34,764 nt of DNA from an uncultured Bacilli bacterium (GTDB taxonomy: Bacteria > Bacillota_I > Bacilli_A > RF39 > UBA660): positions 1-34,764 of the forward strand of contig CAKOHV010000022.1 of NCBI GenBank assembly GCA_934086145.1, in the 5' to 3' direction. Position numbers and translations under genes: made by a program. This document shows positions 13,487 through 21,940 of the stretch, one piece after another (the stretch's first letter is position 1; every line of letters begins with the position of its first letter). The notes beneath the pieces were generated by a model. The model did no database searches, was not told the origin of the DNA, and was given only the letters and a program-made list of their open reading frames with translations.

Positions 13487-15096
13487 TTAGGGGCTTTGTA
13501 AGCAATACTTGCTTTAATAAATGATTTAAATAAAGGATGAGGACGGTTAGGACGTGATTTAAATTCAGGATGAAATTGGCAAGCAATATAGTGAGGATGA
13601 GAAGGTATTTCAATTATTTCTACAAGATCTGCTTGAGGATTTATACCTGAAAAGACTAAACCATTTTCTTCAAAGATAGAACGATATTTGTTATTAAATT
13701 CATAACGATGGCGATGTCTTTCAAGAATTAATTCGGCTTGATAATCTTGGTAAGCTAAAGTATCTTTCTTTAACTGACATTCATAGTTTCCAAGACGTAA
13801 GGTTCCACCCATGTTAATTATTTGTTTTTGATCAGCCATTAAGTCAATGATAGGATTTTTGCAAAGTGGATCAAATTCTGTTGAGTTGGCATCTTCTAAG
13901 TGACAAACATTACGAGCAAATTCGATGGTAGCGATTTGCATACCTAGACATAAACCAAGGTAAGGTATTTTGTTTTCACGCGCATAGTTAGCGGCTATTA
14001 TCATTCCTTCGGTACCACGAGATCCAAAACCACCAGGGATAATAATCCCACTGGCATTTTTAAATATTTCTTTTAGATTAGCGGTACTTTTTTCTAGTTC
14101 TTCGCTATCAATCCAATTGATTTTGATTTTAGTACCTTCTTGGTAGCCAGCATGTTTTAAGGATTCAACAACAGAAATGTAAGCATCATGTAATTCAACG
14201 TATTTACCAACTAGAGCAATTTCAATTTCGTCTTTTAAATTATCAGTTACTTTAACTAATTTTTCCCAATCTTTAAGATTGATTTTACTGATTGGTAATT
14301 GAAAATGATTAAGAATTATTTCATCAATTTTTTGTTCATGATAGATTAAAGGAATACTATAAATATTCGTTACATTAGGGGATGAAATAACATTGGTACT
14401 TGGGATACTACAGAACATAGATATTTTCTTTTTAAGATCTTCATCTAGTAAAACTGGGGTGCGACAAACGATGATGTCTGGTTGTAATCCTAAACCACGC
14501 ATTTCGATAACGGAATGCTGAGTTGGTTTGGTTTTTAATTCGCCACTACCGTATATTTCAGGAATTAAGGTGGTGTGAACAAAGATAGTATTTTCAAAAC
14601 CTGCTTCTAAACGTAGTTGTCGTAAAGATTCTAAGAATGCTTGGGATTCGATGTCACCAATTGTTCCACCAATTTCAGTGATGATGATATCAGCTTGGGA
14701 TGTGTGGGCTGCTTCATATATTTTAGCTTTAATTTCATTGGTAACATGGGGAACAATTTGAACTGTTCCACCTAGAAAATCACCACGTCTTTCTTTTTCG
14801 ATGACTGAGGCAAAAACTTTCCCCATAGTCATGTTAGATGTGTAATTTAATTCTTCGTCAATATATCGTTCATAATGACCTAAATCTAAGTCTGTTTCAG
14901 AACCATCACTAGTAACAAAAACTTCGCCATGTTGATATGGTGACATTGTTCCAGGATCAACATTGATGTAAGGATCAAACTTTTGCATGAAAACTTTGTA
15001 GCCACGTGATTTTAATAATAATGCAATAGATGAAGCCGTAATTCCTTTACCAAGACCAGATACGACTCCACCAGTAACAAAAACATATTTAGCCAT
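13471..15096 (-). CDS. pyrG: CTP synthase
   Basis: 541 residues, full length. PyrG converts UTP to CTP using ATP and glutamine-derived ammonia, the last step of de novo pyrimidine synthesis. The N-terminal synthetase domain opens with YVFVTGGVVSGLGKGI, the nucleotide-binding loop, and includes DPYINVDPGTMSP. The C-terminal class I glutamine amidotransferase domain has IIPGGFGSRG, the nucleophile elbow GLCLGMQ (Cys near 380) and the His-Glu pair in CQFHPEFKSRP (near 515). The start ATG has AGGAGGTAT upstream. It is transcribed alone, with a leader containing a terminator-like hairpin between promoter and gene, suggesting attenuation as known for Bacillus pyrG. Confidence 0.97.
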   Translation of the reverse strand: MAKYVFVTGGVVSGLGKGITASSIALLLKSRGYKVFMQKFDPYINVDPGTMSPYQHGEVFVTSDGSETDLDLGHYERYIDEELNYTSNMTMGKVFASVIEKERRGDFLGGTVQIVPHVTNEIKAKIYEAAHTSQADIIITEIGGTIGDIESQAFLESLRQLRLEAGFENTIFVHTTLIPEIYGSGELKTKPTQHSVIEMRGLGLQPDIIVCRTPVLLDEDLKKKISMFCSIPSTNVISSPNVTNIYSIPLIYHEQKIDEIILNHFQLPISKINLKDWEKLVKVTDNLKDEIEIALVGKYVELHDAYISVVESLKHAGYQEGTKIKINWIDSEELEKSTANLKEIFKNASGIIIPGGFGSRGTEGMIIAANYARENKIPYLGLCLGMQIATIEFARNVCHLEDANSTEFDPLCKNPIIDLMADQKQIINMGGTLRLGNYECQLKKDTLAYQDYQAELILERHRHRYEFNNKYRSIFEENGLVFSGINPQADLVEIIEIPSHPHYIACQFHPEFKSRPNRPHPLFKSFIKASIAYKAPKNLDK

Positions 15097-15112
15097 TTTT
15101 ATACCTCCTAAT

Positions 15113-15148
15113 TAAAAAAAAGACTATAACGAGAGATGTTTATAGGCT
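15113..15148 (-). promoter_or_regulatory. Candidate pyrG attenuator (leader terminator)
   Basis: On the minus strand AGCCTATAA (15148-15140) pairs with TTATAGTCT (15129-15121), eight of nine pairs, followed by eight T. This intrinsic terminator stands between the promoter and pyrG, where it would stop the message early. Bacillus subtilis pyrG is controlled by CTP-dependent attenuation with G reiteration at the transcript start; here the predicted start is GAGCC, without a G-run, so the mechanism may differ. Confidence 0.6.
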
Positions 15149-15155
15149 CTTTTAA

Positions 15156-15164
15156 ATTATACCA
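15156..15164 (-). promoter_or_regulatory. Extended -10 promoter of pyrG
   Basis: The minus strand reads TGGTATAAT with no good -35. Transcription should begin near 15149, right at the base of the leader hairpin. Confidence 0.65.
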
Positions 15165-15257
15165 TTGTCTTTAAGAATTTTCTTTAAAAAGATAAAAAAA
15201 CTAAACAAGTTTTAAAAGATATGTTAAAATATAATTTAAAGAATAGGGTGTGGTTAG

Positions 15258-16394
15258 ATGAAATGTTCTAATTGTCATAAAGAATTTGCTAATGATTTAA
15301 AAGAATGTCCAAGATGTGGTGCTAGTGTAAAGGAAATAGTGGATTTACCTAAGTTAAGTAAGGAAAAAAAGGACAAAGATAGTTTTAGTAGCAATTCTGA
15401 AACAACTAAGGAATTTCATTTTGATTTTAAGACAAAACAAAATGCGGATGTGAATGTGGATGTTAAAACAAAAGAATATCCGATGTTACAAGATGATGTA
15501 AAACGTTCAAGAACTTCTTTAGAAGATGGTGAGAATGCGGCAGATGGTGGTTTAAAAGAAGATGAAGAGAAAACAGAATTAAGTAAAAAAAATTTATTAA
15601 AAATAAAAAATGATAGTAGTTATGATATAAAACGTCGCTATTTATTCATTTCGGGTTTAGTAGGCTTAATGGTCATTGCTTTATTAGTGTTTGCTTATAC
15701 TTCTTTTAGAGGGGAAAATAAGAACTTAGCAACAGTAGTTAAAGATTATAAAACGGCAATTAAAACTTCTTTAAATATTTATTATCAATCTGGGGGAAAA
15801 GAATATAGTGATATTGTTAAAGTTTTAGAAGAAAATTATCAGGACAAACAAGCTATTCAACAAATTCAAAATGATAGTTTAGAAACAATTAATTTATGGA
15901 TGAGTGATATTCATACACAAAATGCTGATAATACAGATTCTTTTATTGCTATAATTGATTATTATAAGGAATTAATAAATACTTTATATATAAAAGCAGC
16001 TTATGAAGATGTTTATTTACTTTCAGAGAGTCGTAAAGATGAATATTTAAGTACTATTGATAATTTAAAGAGAGATGGTCTAGTTTATTATAAGGGAATG
16101 GATTTATATAATGAAAGATCTTATAATGAAGCTTATGTCACTTTAGAAAAAATTACTAGTGATAATACTTATTATAATGAGGCAACAATCTTAAAAGAAG
16201 AAGTAGTTAATAAAGTTTTAGATTTGTTAAAGAAAGATTTAGATAAATTGGCAGTTAAGGAAAGTAATGAAGAAAGTTTAAGAGTAAATGCTTTAAGTAT
16301 TATAAAACAGTATGATAGTATTTATGCTGATTTGCATTTACAAGAAAATGCTGAATATCAAAAGTTGACACTTAATTATATGTCAGTTAACTAA
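15258..16394 (+). CDS. Zinc-ribbon membrane protein with extracytoplasmic helical domain
   Basis: 378 residues. The N-terminus has a zinc ribbon, CSNC (3-6) and CPRC (about 18-21). A long acidic low-complexity linker follows (about 30-120), then one transmembrane helix (about 126-148), then about 230 residues of helical, TPR-like sequence outside the cell. Such cytosolic zinc ribbon plus membrane helix plus ectodomain proteins are common in Firmicutes and of unknown role. The start is ATG 15258 behind AGGGTGTGG. It is transcribed divergently from pyrG and ends at its own terminator. A second protein with a zinc ribbon and membrane segments lies at 20488. Confidence 0.8.
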   Translation: MKCSNCHKEFANDLKECPRCGASVKEIVDLPKLSKEKKDKDSFSSNSETTKEFHFDFKTKQNADVNVDVKTKEYPMLQDDVKRSRTSLEDGENAADGGLKEDEEKTELSKKNLLKIKNDSSYDIKRRYLFISGLVGLMVIALLVFAYTSFRGENKNLATVVKDYKTAIKTSLNIYYQSGGKEYSDIVKVLEENYQDKQAIQQIQNDSLETINLWMSDIHTQNADNTDSFIAIIDYYKELINTLYIKAAYEDVYLLSESRKDEYLSTIDNLKRDGLVYYKGMDLYNERSYNEAYVTLEKITSDNTYYNEATILKEEVVNKVLDLLKKDLDKLAVKESNEESLRVNALSIIKQYDSIYADLHLQENAEYQKLTLNYMSVN

Positions 16395-16424
16395 AAATAT
16401 TGGTTTAAAATCAATATTTTTTTT
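16393..16424 (+). terminator. Rho-independent terminator
   Basis: AAAAATATTG and CAATATTTTT arms with a nine-base loop, then T-run, starting at the stop codon of the zinc-ribbon gene. Confidence 0.85.
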
Positions 16425-16453
16425 AATAACTATTAAATTTAGCTAGTTTAGTG

Positions 16454-16459
16454 TATACT
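16454..16459 (+). promoter_or_regulatory. -10 box of the FemAB-type gene
   Basis: TATACT 16 bases upstream of the start at 16476. The -35 is not clear. Confidence 0.4.
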
Positions 16460-16475
16460 ATTGAAAGGTGATAAT

Positions 16476-17699
16476 ATGAAGTTTGGTGAATTATCTTTAG
16501 ATGAATTTACGGAATTTGTTGAAACAAGACCAGAAAAAAACTTTTTTCAGACTGTAATGATGAAAAAACGTTTAGAGCTTGACGGAATTAATGTCTTTTT
16601 GGTTGGGGTAAAGAAAAAAAATAAAGTTGTGGCCGCTAGTTTGATAGCTGAAGCGGGGCATACTTTTTTAGGACGTAAGACTTATGAAGCTTATAAGGGA
16701 TTTATTTTAGACTATCATGATGAAGCAGTTTTAAAATTTATGAGTGATAATGTTAAAGAGTTTTTAAAAAACAAAAATGGTTTAAGATTAATTATTGATC
16801 CTTATATTCCAGCCGTTTCACGTGATATGGATGCTAATGTTGTTCCTGGCGTTGATAATACTTCGGTCAAACAATTCTTATATAGTTTGGGGTATAAAGA
16901 TCACGAAGGGGCTCAAGTAAAATGGTGCTATTGTTTAGACATTAATGGTAAGTCTAGTCAGGAATTATTTGATGATTTTAGAAGTAGTACTCGTAATAAT
17001 ATAAATAAAACTTTAACAAAGTATAATTTACGTTTGCGTACTTTAAAACGTGAAGAGTTAGGAGAATTTAAACAAATTACAAGTGATACTTGTGATCGTC
17101 GTTCTTTTAATGATAAGTCACTTAAGTATTATGAGGAGATGTTTGATTGTTTTAAAGACGATGTTACTTTTAAAATATGTGAGTTAGATTGTGATGCTTA
17201 CATTAAACAACTAAAAGAAAACAATGAATTACTTGAGCAAAAGGTGGCTGAGTTATCTGATTCATCTTCTAATAAAAAGAAAAAAGAAGTTATGAAGAAA
17301 GATATTGCTAATAATGAGAAGAAGATTAAAGAAGCCGAGGACTTAAAAAAAGAAAATGGGGCTATTATTCCTTTATCGGCAGCCATGTTTATCCTTTATG
17401 GGGATGAGATAGTTTATTTATTTAGTGGATCATATGCGAAATATATGAATTTCTGTGGACAATATAGATTACAATGGGAAATTATTAAATATGCGGCAGA
17501 ACACGGCTATAAAAGATATAATTTTTACGGAATTCAAGATGTATTTGATGAAAATGGTAAAGACCGAGGCGTTTATGAATTTAAAAAAGGTTTTGGGGGA
17601 TACGTTGAAGAATTATTAGGTTCATTTGAAATTTCGTTGACACCTCTTAATGATTTTTATGAATTTTTACGTAAAATTAAAGCTATTTTGAAAAAATAA
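16476..17699 (+). CDS. FemAB/FemX-type peptidoglycan bridge aminoacyltransferase
   Basis: 407 residues from ATG 16476; AGGTGATAAT precedes it, whereas a TTG in frame at 16461 does not fit. These enzymes add amino acids from aminoacyl-tRNA to the stem lysine or bridge of lipid II, at the cytosolic membrane face. The two GNAT-like subdomains are apparent, with typical FRSSTRNNINKT near residue 170 and the C-terminal YKRYNFYGI...YEFKKGFGG near residues 350-380. Between them is a coiled-coil arm of about 55 residues (about 240-295) rich in Lys and Glu, as in FemA, where it resembles the tRNA-binding arm of seryl-tRNA synthetase. The presence of this enzyme implies a cross-bridged wall. The residue added cannot be deduced. 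Confidence 0.93.
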   Translation: MKFGELSLDEFTEFVETRPEKNFFQTVMMKKRLELDGINVFLVGVKKKNKVVAASLIAEAGHTFLGRKTYEAYKGFILDYHDEAVLKFMSDNVKEFLKNKNGLRLIIDPYIPAVSRDMDANVVPGVDNTSVKQFLYSLGYKDHEGAQVKWCYCLDINGKSSQELFDDFRSSTRNNINKTLTKYNLRLRTLKREELGEFKQITSDTCDRRSFNDKSLKYYEEMFDCFKDDVTFKICELDCDAYIKQLKENNELLEQKVAELSDSSSNKKKKEVMKKDIANNEKKIKEAEDLKKENGAIIPLSAAMFILYGDEIVYLFSGSYAKYMNFCGQYRLQWEIIKYAAEHGYKRYNFYGIQDVFDENGKDRGVYEFKKGFGGYVEELLGSFEISLTPLNDFYEFLRKIKAILKK

Positions 17700-17741
17700 T
17701 TTTTGAAAAAAATAATAATTATAGGTTTATTTCTTTAAATA

Positions 17742-17750
17742 TGGTATTAT
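17742..17750 (+). promoter_or_regulatory. Possible extended -10 promoter of lemA
   Basis: TGGTATTAT 22 bases upstream of the lemA start, with a poor -35. Confidence 0.4.
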
Positions 17751-17772
17751 ATTATTATAAGGAGGAGTAAAT

Positions 17773-18318
17773 ATGCCATGGGTAATTGGAATTGTAGTAG
17801 TTGTTTTAATACTAGTAATAATTAGTACATATAATTCATTGGTAAGTTTAAGAAATAGGGTTAGAGATCAATGGGCACAAATAGATGTTCAATTAAAAAG
17901 AAGATTTGATTTAATTCCTAATTTAATCGAAACTGTCAAAGGTTATACAAAGCATGAAAGCGAAACTTTAGAAAACATTGTTAAAGTACGTAATACTTAT
18001 GCAAGTGCTAATACACCACAAGAGGCAATGGAAGCTGATGGTGAATTAAATAAAGCTGTTTCTAGATTATTTGCTTTAGCTGAAAGTTATCCTGATTTGA
18101 AAGCTAATACTAACTTTTTACAAATGCAAGATGAATTAAAAGAAACTGAAAATAAAATTGCTAGTGCAAGACAATTCTATAATGATGTTGTACTACGTTA
18201 TAACAATAAAATTCAAATGTTTCCAAGTAATATAGTTGCTGGCTTATTTGGATTTAAAACAGAAGCATTCTTCGAAGCTAATAAAGAAGAAAAAGAAAAT
18301 GTAAAAGTAAAATTCTAA
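17773..18318 (+). CDS. lemA: LemA family protein
   Basis: 181 residues, the usual size. One N-terminal membrane helix (about 3-20) is followed by YNSLVSLRNRVRDQWAQIDV and LKRRFDLIPNLIETVKGY, which are diagnostic for LemA, and then a helical bundle outside the membrane. The conserved C-terminal QFYNDVVLRYNNKIQMFPSN is present (split near 140-160). The function of LemA is not established; members often pair with DUF2207 or TPM-domain membrane proteins, as here. The start ATG has AAGGAGGAG upstream. A strong terminator follows, so most lemA message is probably separate from the DUF2207 gene 65 bases downstream. Confidence 0.95.
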   Translation: MPWVIGIVVVVLILVIISTYNSLVSLRNRVRDQWAQIDVQLKRRFDLIPNLIETVKGYTKHESETLENIVKVRNTYASANTPQEAMEADGELNKAVSRLFALAESYPDLKANTNFLQMQDELKETENKIASARQFYNDVVLRYNNKIQMFPSNIVAGLFGFKTEAFFEANKEEKENVKVKF

Positions 18319-18343
18319 AAAAAACACATTTTTGTGTTTTTTT
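18319..18343 (+). terminator. Rho-independent terminator after lemA
   Basis: AAAAAACACA and TGTGTTTTTT arms around a TTTT loop, with a T-run. Confidence 0.85.
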
Positions 18344-18383
18344 GTTTTTAAAAATGCTATTATTATATTAGGGTGAATGTGTT

Positions 18384-20267
18384 ATGAAAAAATTTATTTT
18401 CTTCCTTATCACAAGTTTGATGCCATTTATTGTCTTGGCGGTGAGCCCAGCTTATCATGTAAATGGTTATTTTGGCGATATGAGGATTAATAGTGATGGA
18501 AGTGTAACAGTTAGGGAAGCTTTTATTTTAGAAGGTAGTTTCAATGGGTATGAACGAATTATAAAAGTTGCCAATAGTAATATTGGTTCTAATGAAACAA
18601 TTAATTTAGAGGGCGATTCTATTTATAATCCGGAACAAATTGATGATCTTAAAGTGGCAGCTTTTAAAACGACAACGGAAAATCGTAGTATTTTAGATAG
18701 TGTTGAGGCATATAGTGAGTATAATAGTAATTCCGAAGTTGGAGATAAAGATGTTTATACGCTTGAAAATGATAGTGATGGAACAGCTCATGTTCGTTCT
18801 TATTATTCATGTAGTGATTGTGAAGTTGCGTTTTATTATGAGTTTACTTTAAAAGATGTCGTTGTTTTGCATAATGATGTAGCTGAAGTCTATTATCAGT
18901 TATTTTCAGCGCAAGATGTTACTGAAGATTTAAATAAAATAGATCTTAAGGTTAATTTTCCTGAAGATGATAATGATGCTTTGATGTGGGTTCATGGTAA
19001 TGTTTATGGTTCAGTAACAAGAAATGATGAACATAGTTTTTTAATCGAATGTGATAATTTCACAGAAGGGAGTATGCTGGATTTTAGAACTGTGTTTAAT
19101 AAAGAAAGTGTCGATAGTAATCTTTTAAAACAATCAGGAATAGAAGCTTTAAGTCAAATAAAAGAAATTGAAGCTGAACGTGATCGTGTTCGTCAAGAAA
19201 AAATTGAACAAATTAAGCAGACTATTAAAACTTTAAAAGTCCTAAATGCTTTATATGCAATTGGTTTTGTAATTATTATGATAATTGTTTATATTAAATA
19301 TGATAAAGAATATAAAGTAGATTTTGATGCACAATATTATCGTGACTTTATTGAAGATTATGATGTTGAAATTGTCGAATATTTAATGAAAAAGGATATT
19401 TCAGCTAATGCCATGAGTGCTTCAATAATGAATATGATCTATCGTAAAAACATTGAGGCTGAGCCGATTGATGAAAAGAAAAAAAATTATAAATTTACTT
19501 TAGTTAGTCGTGATGGTTTGTCTGAAAATGAAAACAAATTGGTTGACTTCTTGTTTGAGACCGTTGGAGATGGAACTAGTTATACGACTAAAAAGTTGCA
19601 AAGCTATGCTAGATCTTCAGTTACTTACGAAAAATTTAATGCTTCATATAATGGTTGGTGTAGTGCTGTTAAAAAAGCAGCTCAAGAACAGAATTTTTAT
19701 TTAAACTTATTATCTGTCAAAATTAAAACGGCAATATATATTTTTTTAGGTTTCTTATTACTTTGGGTTAATTTTGATGTTAGAGATGATTTGGATATCT
19801 TTTTAGTAATTGGTGCTTTTATAGTTTTGGTAGTTGCTGCTATTTATGTAGTATCATTCGCAAAAAAAACGGAAAAAGGTGCCTTGGAATATCGTAAATG
19901 GACGGCTTTTAAGAATTTCTTAAATGATTTTGGTACTTTTGAAATTAAAGAGTTACCAGAAATTACATTATGGGAAAAATATTTAGTTTATGCAACGGTC
20001 TTTGGCTTAGCTAAAAAAGTGCAAAAAGTAATGAATGTTAAAATTCAAGAAATGGGACCAGCTGTGTATAATGGAACGGATACTTATTTGTACTTAGGTG
20101 ATTTTGGTGCTATTAATGAAGTTGTTAGTTCTAGTATATCTAATGCTCATCAGTTAGCGGTATCAGAAGCTGCAGCAAGTAATGTTTCTAATTCTGGTGG
20201 AACTGGGGGCGGCTTTAGTAGTGGCGGCGGCTTCGGTGGCGGCGGTGGCGGTGGCCATGGCTTCTAA
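18384..20267 (+). CDS. DUF2207 family membrane protein
   Basis: 627 residues. A signal peptide (1-19, ending VLAV) precedes a beta-rich extracellular domain of about 240 residues that opens with the family's YHVNGYFGDMRINSDGSVTV pattern. A membrane helix follows at about 287-307, then a cytosolic segment of about 140 residues, two more helices at about 448-464 and 471-492, and a further domain. The C-terminus is very glycine- and serine-rich (GGGFSSGGGFGG and a run of Gly ending HGF), as is usual in this family. LemA and DUF2207 genes are commonly adjacent; a joint envelope role is inferred, with no defined activity. The start ATG follows GGGTGAATGTG. Confidence 0.92.
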   Translation: MKKFIFFLITSLMPFIVLAVSPAYHVNGYFGDMRINSDGSVTVREAFILEGSFNGYERIIKVANSNIGSNETINLEGDSIYNPEQIDDLKVAAFKTTTENRSILDSVEAYSEYNSNSEVGDKDVYTLENDSDGTAHVRSYYSCSDCEVAFYYEFTLKDVVVLHNDVAEVYYQLFSAQDVTEDLNKIDLKVNFPEDDNDALMWVHGNVYGSVTRNDEHSFLIECDNFTEGSMLDFRTVFNKESVDSNLLKQSGIEALSQIKEIEAERDRVRQEKIEQIKQTIKTLKVLNALYAIGFVIIMIIVYIKYDKEYKVDFDAQYYRDFIEDYDVEIVEYLMKKDISANAMSASIMNMIYRKNIEAEPIDEKKKNYKFTLVSRDGLSENENKLVDFLFETVGDGTSYTTKKLQSYARSSVTYEKFNASYNGWCSAVKKAAQEQNFYLNLLSVKIKTAIYIFLGFLLLWVNFDVRDDLDIFLVIGAFIVLVVAAIYVVSFAKKTEKGALEYRKWTAFKNFLNDFGTFEIKELPEITLWEKYLVYATVFGLAKKVQKVMNVKIQEMGPAVYNGTDTYLYLGDFGAINEVVSSSISNAHQLAVSEAAASNVSNSGGTGGGFSSGGGFGGGGGGGHGF

Positions 20268-20350
20268 GACTAAGTTGTTTATTTGTTACTAAGAATACTA
20301 TGATTGAAACATAGAATTAGTAAAATACGGTGGTTACTTTTAAGTATGAA

Positions 20351-20440
20351 GTGAAGAAGTATTTGAAAAAGATTAAAAAGCTTGGTATTAATACTTTAGT
20401 GATTTTGATAGTAGTAATTTGGGTTGTTTTGGTTAGATAA
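20351..20440 (+). CDS. Possible 29-aa single-helix membrane peptide
   Basis: GTG 20351 opens a short frame with a basic amphipathic start (MKKYLKKIKKLG) and a hydrophobic helix of about 15 residues ending in VVLVR, followed by TAA. An upstream in-frame GTG at 20330 would give 36 residues. Neither has a good ribosome binding site. The charge-then-hydrophobic layout resembles small membrane peptides, but the AT-rich composition makes chance possible. Confidence 0.3.
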   Translation: MKKYLKKIKKLGINTLVILIVVIWVVLVR

Positions 20441-20487
20441 AAAGAATTTAGAAGTATTTTACCTATAAGGTATATTGGAGGTAAATA

Positions 20488-21123
20488 GTGTATAATGTTA
20501 AATGTCCCAATTGTGGATTTGAAAATAAAAACACCAATATTAGATGTGAATCATGTGGTACCGAGTTAAATAGTGTTGATCTAAGTGAGACTTTTCCAGA
20601 TAATGATTATTCTTATCCAAAAGTCAAAGTTGTTAAAGTAAGTGGTAAGAAGATAAAACTTATAATTAATATAATTTTGGTAGCTAGTTTATTACTTTGG
20701 TTTGTTATTGGACTAGTTTTTATTGGCGTAAGCTTATCTTCAATCAAAACAGACAAAGATAAAACGGCGAATTATTTAGAAACGGAAGGGAAGCTTGTCG
20801 GATATGAAAATTGCCAACGAGACAGTGATGGTGATGAGTTATGTAATGGGGTATATGAATATACGGTAGGTGATGTTGTCTATAAGGGTTCACCTAATTT
20901 GTTAAGTAATCATACCGGATTTAAACAAACTGTTATCGTAAAATATGATCCAAACAATCCAAGTGAATATAGTATATATGCCGGGTGGAATACTTTGTTA
21001 ATTGTTGGAATAGTAATGGTTATTGTTTCTACAGGACTATTTATTGCAGCTGAAATTTTTTTAAATAAATTTTTTAAAGATTCTGGTGATAATGAAGAAG
21101 ACAATGAGGTTTTAACGACCTAG
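20488..21123 (+). CDS. Zinc-ribbon membrane protein with DUF3592-like domain
   Basis: 211 residues from GTG 20488, behind TGGAGGTAAATA, a strong site. The N-terminal zinc ribbon has CPNC (6-9) and CESC (about 20-23). A membrane helix (about 53-80), a beta-rich outer domain (about 90-160) and a second helix (about 170-195) follow, with an acidic tail. The outer domain contains VYEYTVGDVVYKG and VKYDPNNPSEYSIY, the pattern of DUF3592. It also has a Cys pair (NCQRDSDGDELC) likely to be disulfide-bonded. Function unknown; it shares its zinc ribbon plus membrane helix design with the gene at 15258. Confidence 0.8.
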   Translation: MYNVKCPNCGFENKNTNIRCESCGTELNSVDLSETFPDNDYSYPKVKVVKVSGKKIKLIINIILVASLLLWFVIGLVFIGVSLSSIKTDKDKTANYLETEGKLVGYENCQRDSDGDELCNGVYEYTVGDVVYKGSPNLLSNHTGFKQTVIVKYDPNNPSEYSIYAGWNTLLIVGIVMVIVSTGLFIAAEIFLNKFFKDSGDNEEDNEVLTT

Positions 21124-21197
21124 ATTGTCTTTTTCTATGGGAATGAATAAAGTCAAGAGATATTTTTCTTTGGGTACGAAAAAGATTATTTAAAGTT

Positions 21198-21231
21198 AAA
21201 CTAAGTCTTAACAGAGATTCGTAGTTTTTTT
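21198..21231 (+). terminator. Possible terminator
   Basis: AAACTA pairs with TAGTTT around an imperfect inner stem, followed by T. It lies about 75 bases after the stop of the DUF3592-like gene. Confidence 0.45.
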
Positions 21232-21340
21232 GTATTTAGCTTATAAAGAAAAATTTTTATGAGTAAAAAATAGGAAATTTAAAAAAAGTTGAGGTTAGTT
21301 AAAATAATTAAAAAAAATAGTCTTTTTTTTTAGGAAAAAA

Positions 21341-21369
21341 TTGCGAAAGGAAGGACTTTTGTTTATAAT
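21341..21369 (+). promoter_or_regulatory. Promoter of the 21395-25994 operon
   Basis: TTGCGA (21341-21346), 17-base spacer, TATAAT (21364-21369). Transcription should start near 21376. Confidence 0.85.
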
Positions 21370-21394
21370 GATATTGAGGTTAGGGGGAGTTGTA

Positions 21395-21940
21395 ATGCTA
21401 AAAAATTTAGTTATCAAAAAATCTTTATTGGTTGGAACCATGTCTTTATCTATTTTGGGCAGCAAATATAGGGTTGTTAAGGATCCAGAAGTTATTCGAG
21501 TTAAAGGCTACTTAGAGGATTTTTTGACGGAAGATAATTATGTTGATTTAAGTAAAATAAGTACATCATATGATATTAAGAATTTTAGTGGGGAAGATTT
21601 AGTGAAAGCTTTGTCTGATAGTGATATAAAGTATGTAAGAATTACAGATGATTATATTTATGATGGAAAGCATGTGGAACCTTTTTTACAAAAAACGGCC
21701 ATGAATTATAAACATATCTTAGGCATTGATGATAATTTTAAAATTGTTTATGAAGGATATGAACCAATTAGAAATGTTGTGGATGGTTCGTTAGTTTATG
21801 AAATACCTAAAGGATACAAATTAACAGATATTGAAGTTATAGCCGAACCAGTTAGATATGATGAGTTAGCTTCTAAAGAAATAGTAGTTACTGAAAATGA
21901 TTATGAAGATTCTTATAGTTTAAGTTTAAAGAGGAAATAA
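21395..21940 (+). CDS. Probable exported protein of unknown function
   Basis: 181 residues from ATG 21395, behind GGGGGAG; earlier in-frame starts lie within or upstream of the promoter. The N-terminus (MLKNLVIKKSLLVGTMSLSI) resembles a weak signal sequence or membrane anchor without a clear cleavage site. The rest is acidic with several Tyr and no recognised domain. It opens a seven-gene operon, and its TAA shares one base with the ATG of the nucleotidyltransferase gene. Confidence 0.72.
   Translation: MLKNLVIKKSLLVGTMSLSILGSKYRVVKDPEVIRVKGYLEDFLTEDNYVDLSKISTSYDIKNFSGEDLVKALSDSDIKYVRITDDYIYDGKHVEPFLQKTAMNYKHILGIDDNFKIVYEGYEPIRNVVDGSLVYEIPKGYKLTDIEVIAEPVRYDELASKEIVVTENDYEDSYSLSLKRK

Noticed and set aside
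20291..20320. CTATG/CATAG hairpin after the DUF2207 gene as a terminator
   Set aside because: The stem is only five pairs and no T-run follows.
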